Origin: Pelomonas sp. Root1444
GTDB lineage: Bacteria > Pseudomonadota > Gammaproteobacteria > Burkholderiales > Burkholderiaceae_C
Direction: 5' to 3'
DNA length: 64,000 nucleotides
Assembly: GCF_001426885.1 (NCBI RefSeq)
Contig: NZ_LMFP01000013.1
Location: forward strand, 1 to 64,000
The notes below the pieces were generated by a model, which was not told the DNA's origin, did no database searches, and was given only the letters and a program-made list of their open reading frames with translations. How positions within the stretch are numbered: the first letter of the stretch is position 1; each line of letters opens with the position of its first letter. Both the position numbers and the translations under genes were made by a program. This document shows positions 63,715 through 64,000 of the stretch, one piece after another.

Positions 63715-64000
63715 GTGCAGCTCAGCGCCAACGGCGTCCGCATCGAAGCCGAGGTCCACGGGCCGGACGACGGCGAGCCGCTGCTGATGATCATGGGCCT
63801 GGGCATGCAGCTGGTGGCCTGGCCCGACGGCTTGGTTGGCGAGTTGGCGGCCCGGGGCTTCCGGGTCATCCGCTTCGACAACCGCGATGTCGGCCTCTCC
63901 CAGCCTTTTGACGAGCTGGGCCTGCCCAGCCTGCCGCTGGCGGCGTTGCTTCACACCTTCCACCTGCCGGTCAAGGCGCCCTACCAGCTTGCGGACCTCG
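63715..64000 (+). CDS. Alpha/beta hydrolase, N-terminal part (runs off the window)
   Basis: The last gene is cut by the window end after 95 codons. GTG 63715 starts VQLSANGVRIEAEVHGPDDG; the fold is recognisable from MIMGLGMQLVAWPDGLVGEL and FRVIRFDNRDVGLSQPF, typical of alpha/beta hydrolases of the haloperoxidase/esterase type. The nucleophile region is beyond the window. It starts 8 bp after the ClpP-like gene. Confidence 0.8.
   Translation, partial: MQLSANGVRIEAEVHGPDDGEPLLMIMGLGMQLVAWPDGLVGELAARGFRVIRFDNRDVGLSQPFDELGLPSLPLAALLHTFHLPVKAPYQLADL

Overview
The window is high-GC DNA, densely packed with genes that often overlap by 1-4 bases. It looks like a chromosomal segment of a betaproteobacterium in the order Burkholderiales, probably near the Roseateles/Mitsuaria/Rubrivivax group. 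That placement is inferred from gene content: a gph-trpE-trpG-trpD-trpC neighbourhood, two Bug-type tricarboxylate receptors, a PrsT lipoprotein and an ArgP/ArgO pair. No tRNA, rRNA, CRISPR array or insertion-sequence transposase was found, and no gap without a gene exceeds about 300 bases.

Layout. 1-2.8 kb: one large gene of unknown function in visibly lower-GC DNA, then a short AT-rich repeat cluster that runs into the 5' end of gph. This looks like the edge of an acquired island. 2.8-10.7 kb: gph, a chalcone-isomerase-like exported protein, and the tryptophan genes trpE, trpG, trpD and trpC with ltaE and a DinB-family gene inserted between trpG and trpD, ending in ung. 10.8-18.7 kb: a LysR regulator divergent from a hydrolase-like gene and a complete MexEF-OprN-type RND efflux system. 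18.8-26.1 kb: a MarR-GNAT pair with a readable promoter/operator, thymidine kinase flanked by two paralogous small cysteine proteins, an enoyl-CoA hydratase with an unknown partner, a lipoprotein phosphatase, a PAS protein and a GIN-domain protein. 26.2-30.8 kb: a zinc metallopeptidase and an HPr-rel-A operon (exported protein, PqqD-like protein, HprK-related kinase, nucleotidyltransferase) running into pssA.

30.8-39.2 kb: two small ORFs, argP/argO, dadA, prsT, an Hsp70-like ATPase and a UPF0149 protein carrying an insert. 39.2-51.1 kb: a possible small RNA or leader with a terminator, an MHYT-GGDEF-EAL protein, gshA, a SulP permease coupled to a Bug receptor, a second Bug receptor, and two paralogous TPR-GGDEF proteins. 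51.2-58.6 kb: a Yej/Dpp-type peptide ABC transporter divergent from two tandem solute-binding proteins. 58.7-64 kb: a PspC protein, a WS/DGAT acyltransferase with a histone-H1-like tail, a zinc-ribbon membrane protein, a hydrolase, a DUF4184 membrane protein, a ClpP-like protease and the start of another hydrolase.

The best candidate for a poorly described system is the four-gene HPr-rel-A operon at 27.2-30.2 kb, whose first gene encodes an exported protein that could be its substrate. The low-GC unknown gene and repeat cluster at the left edge come second.
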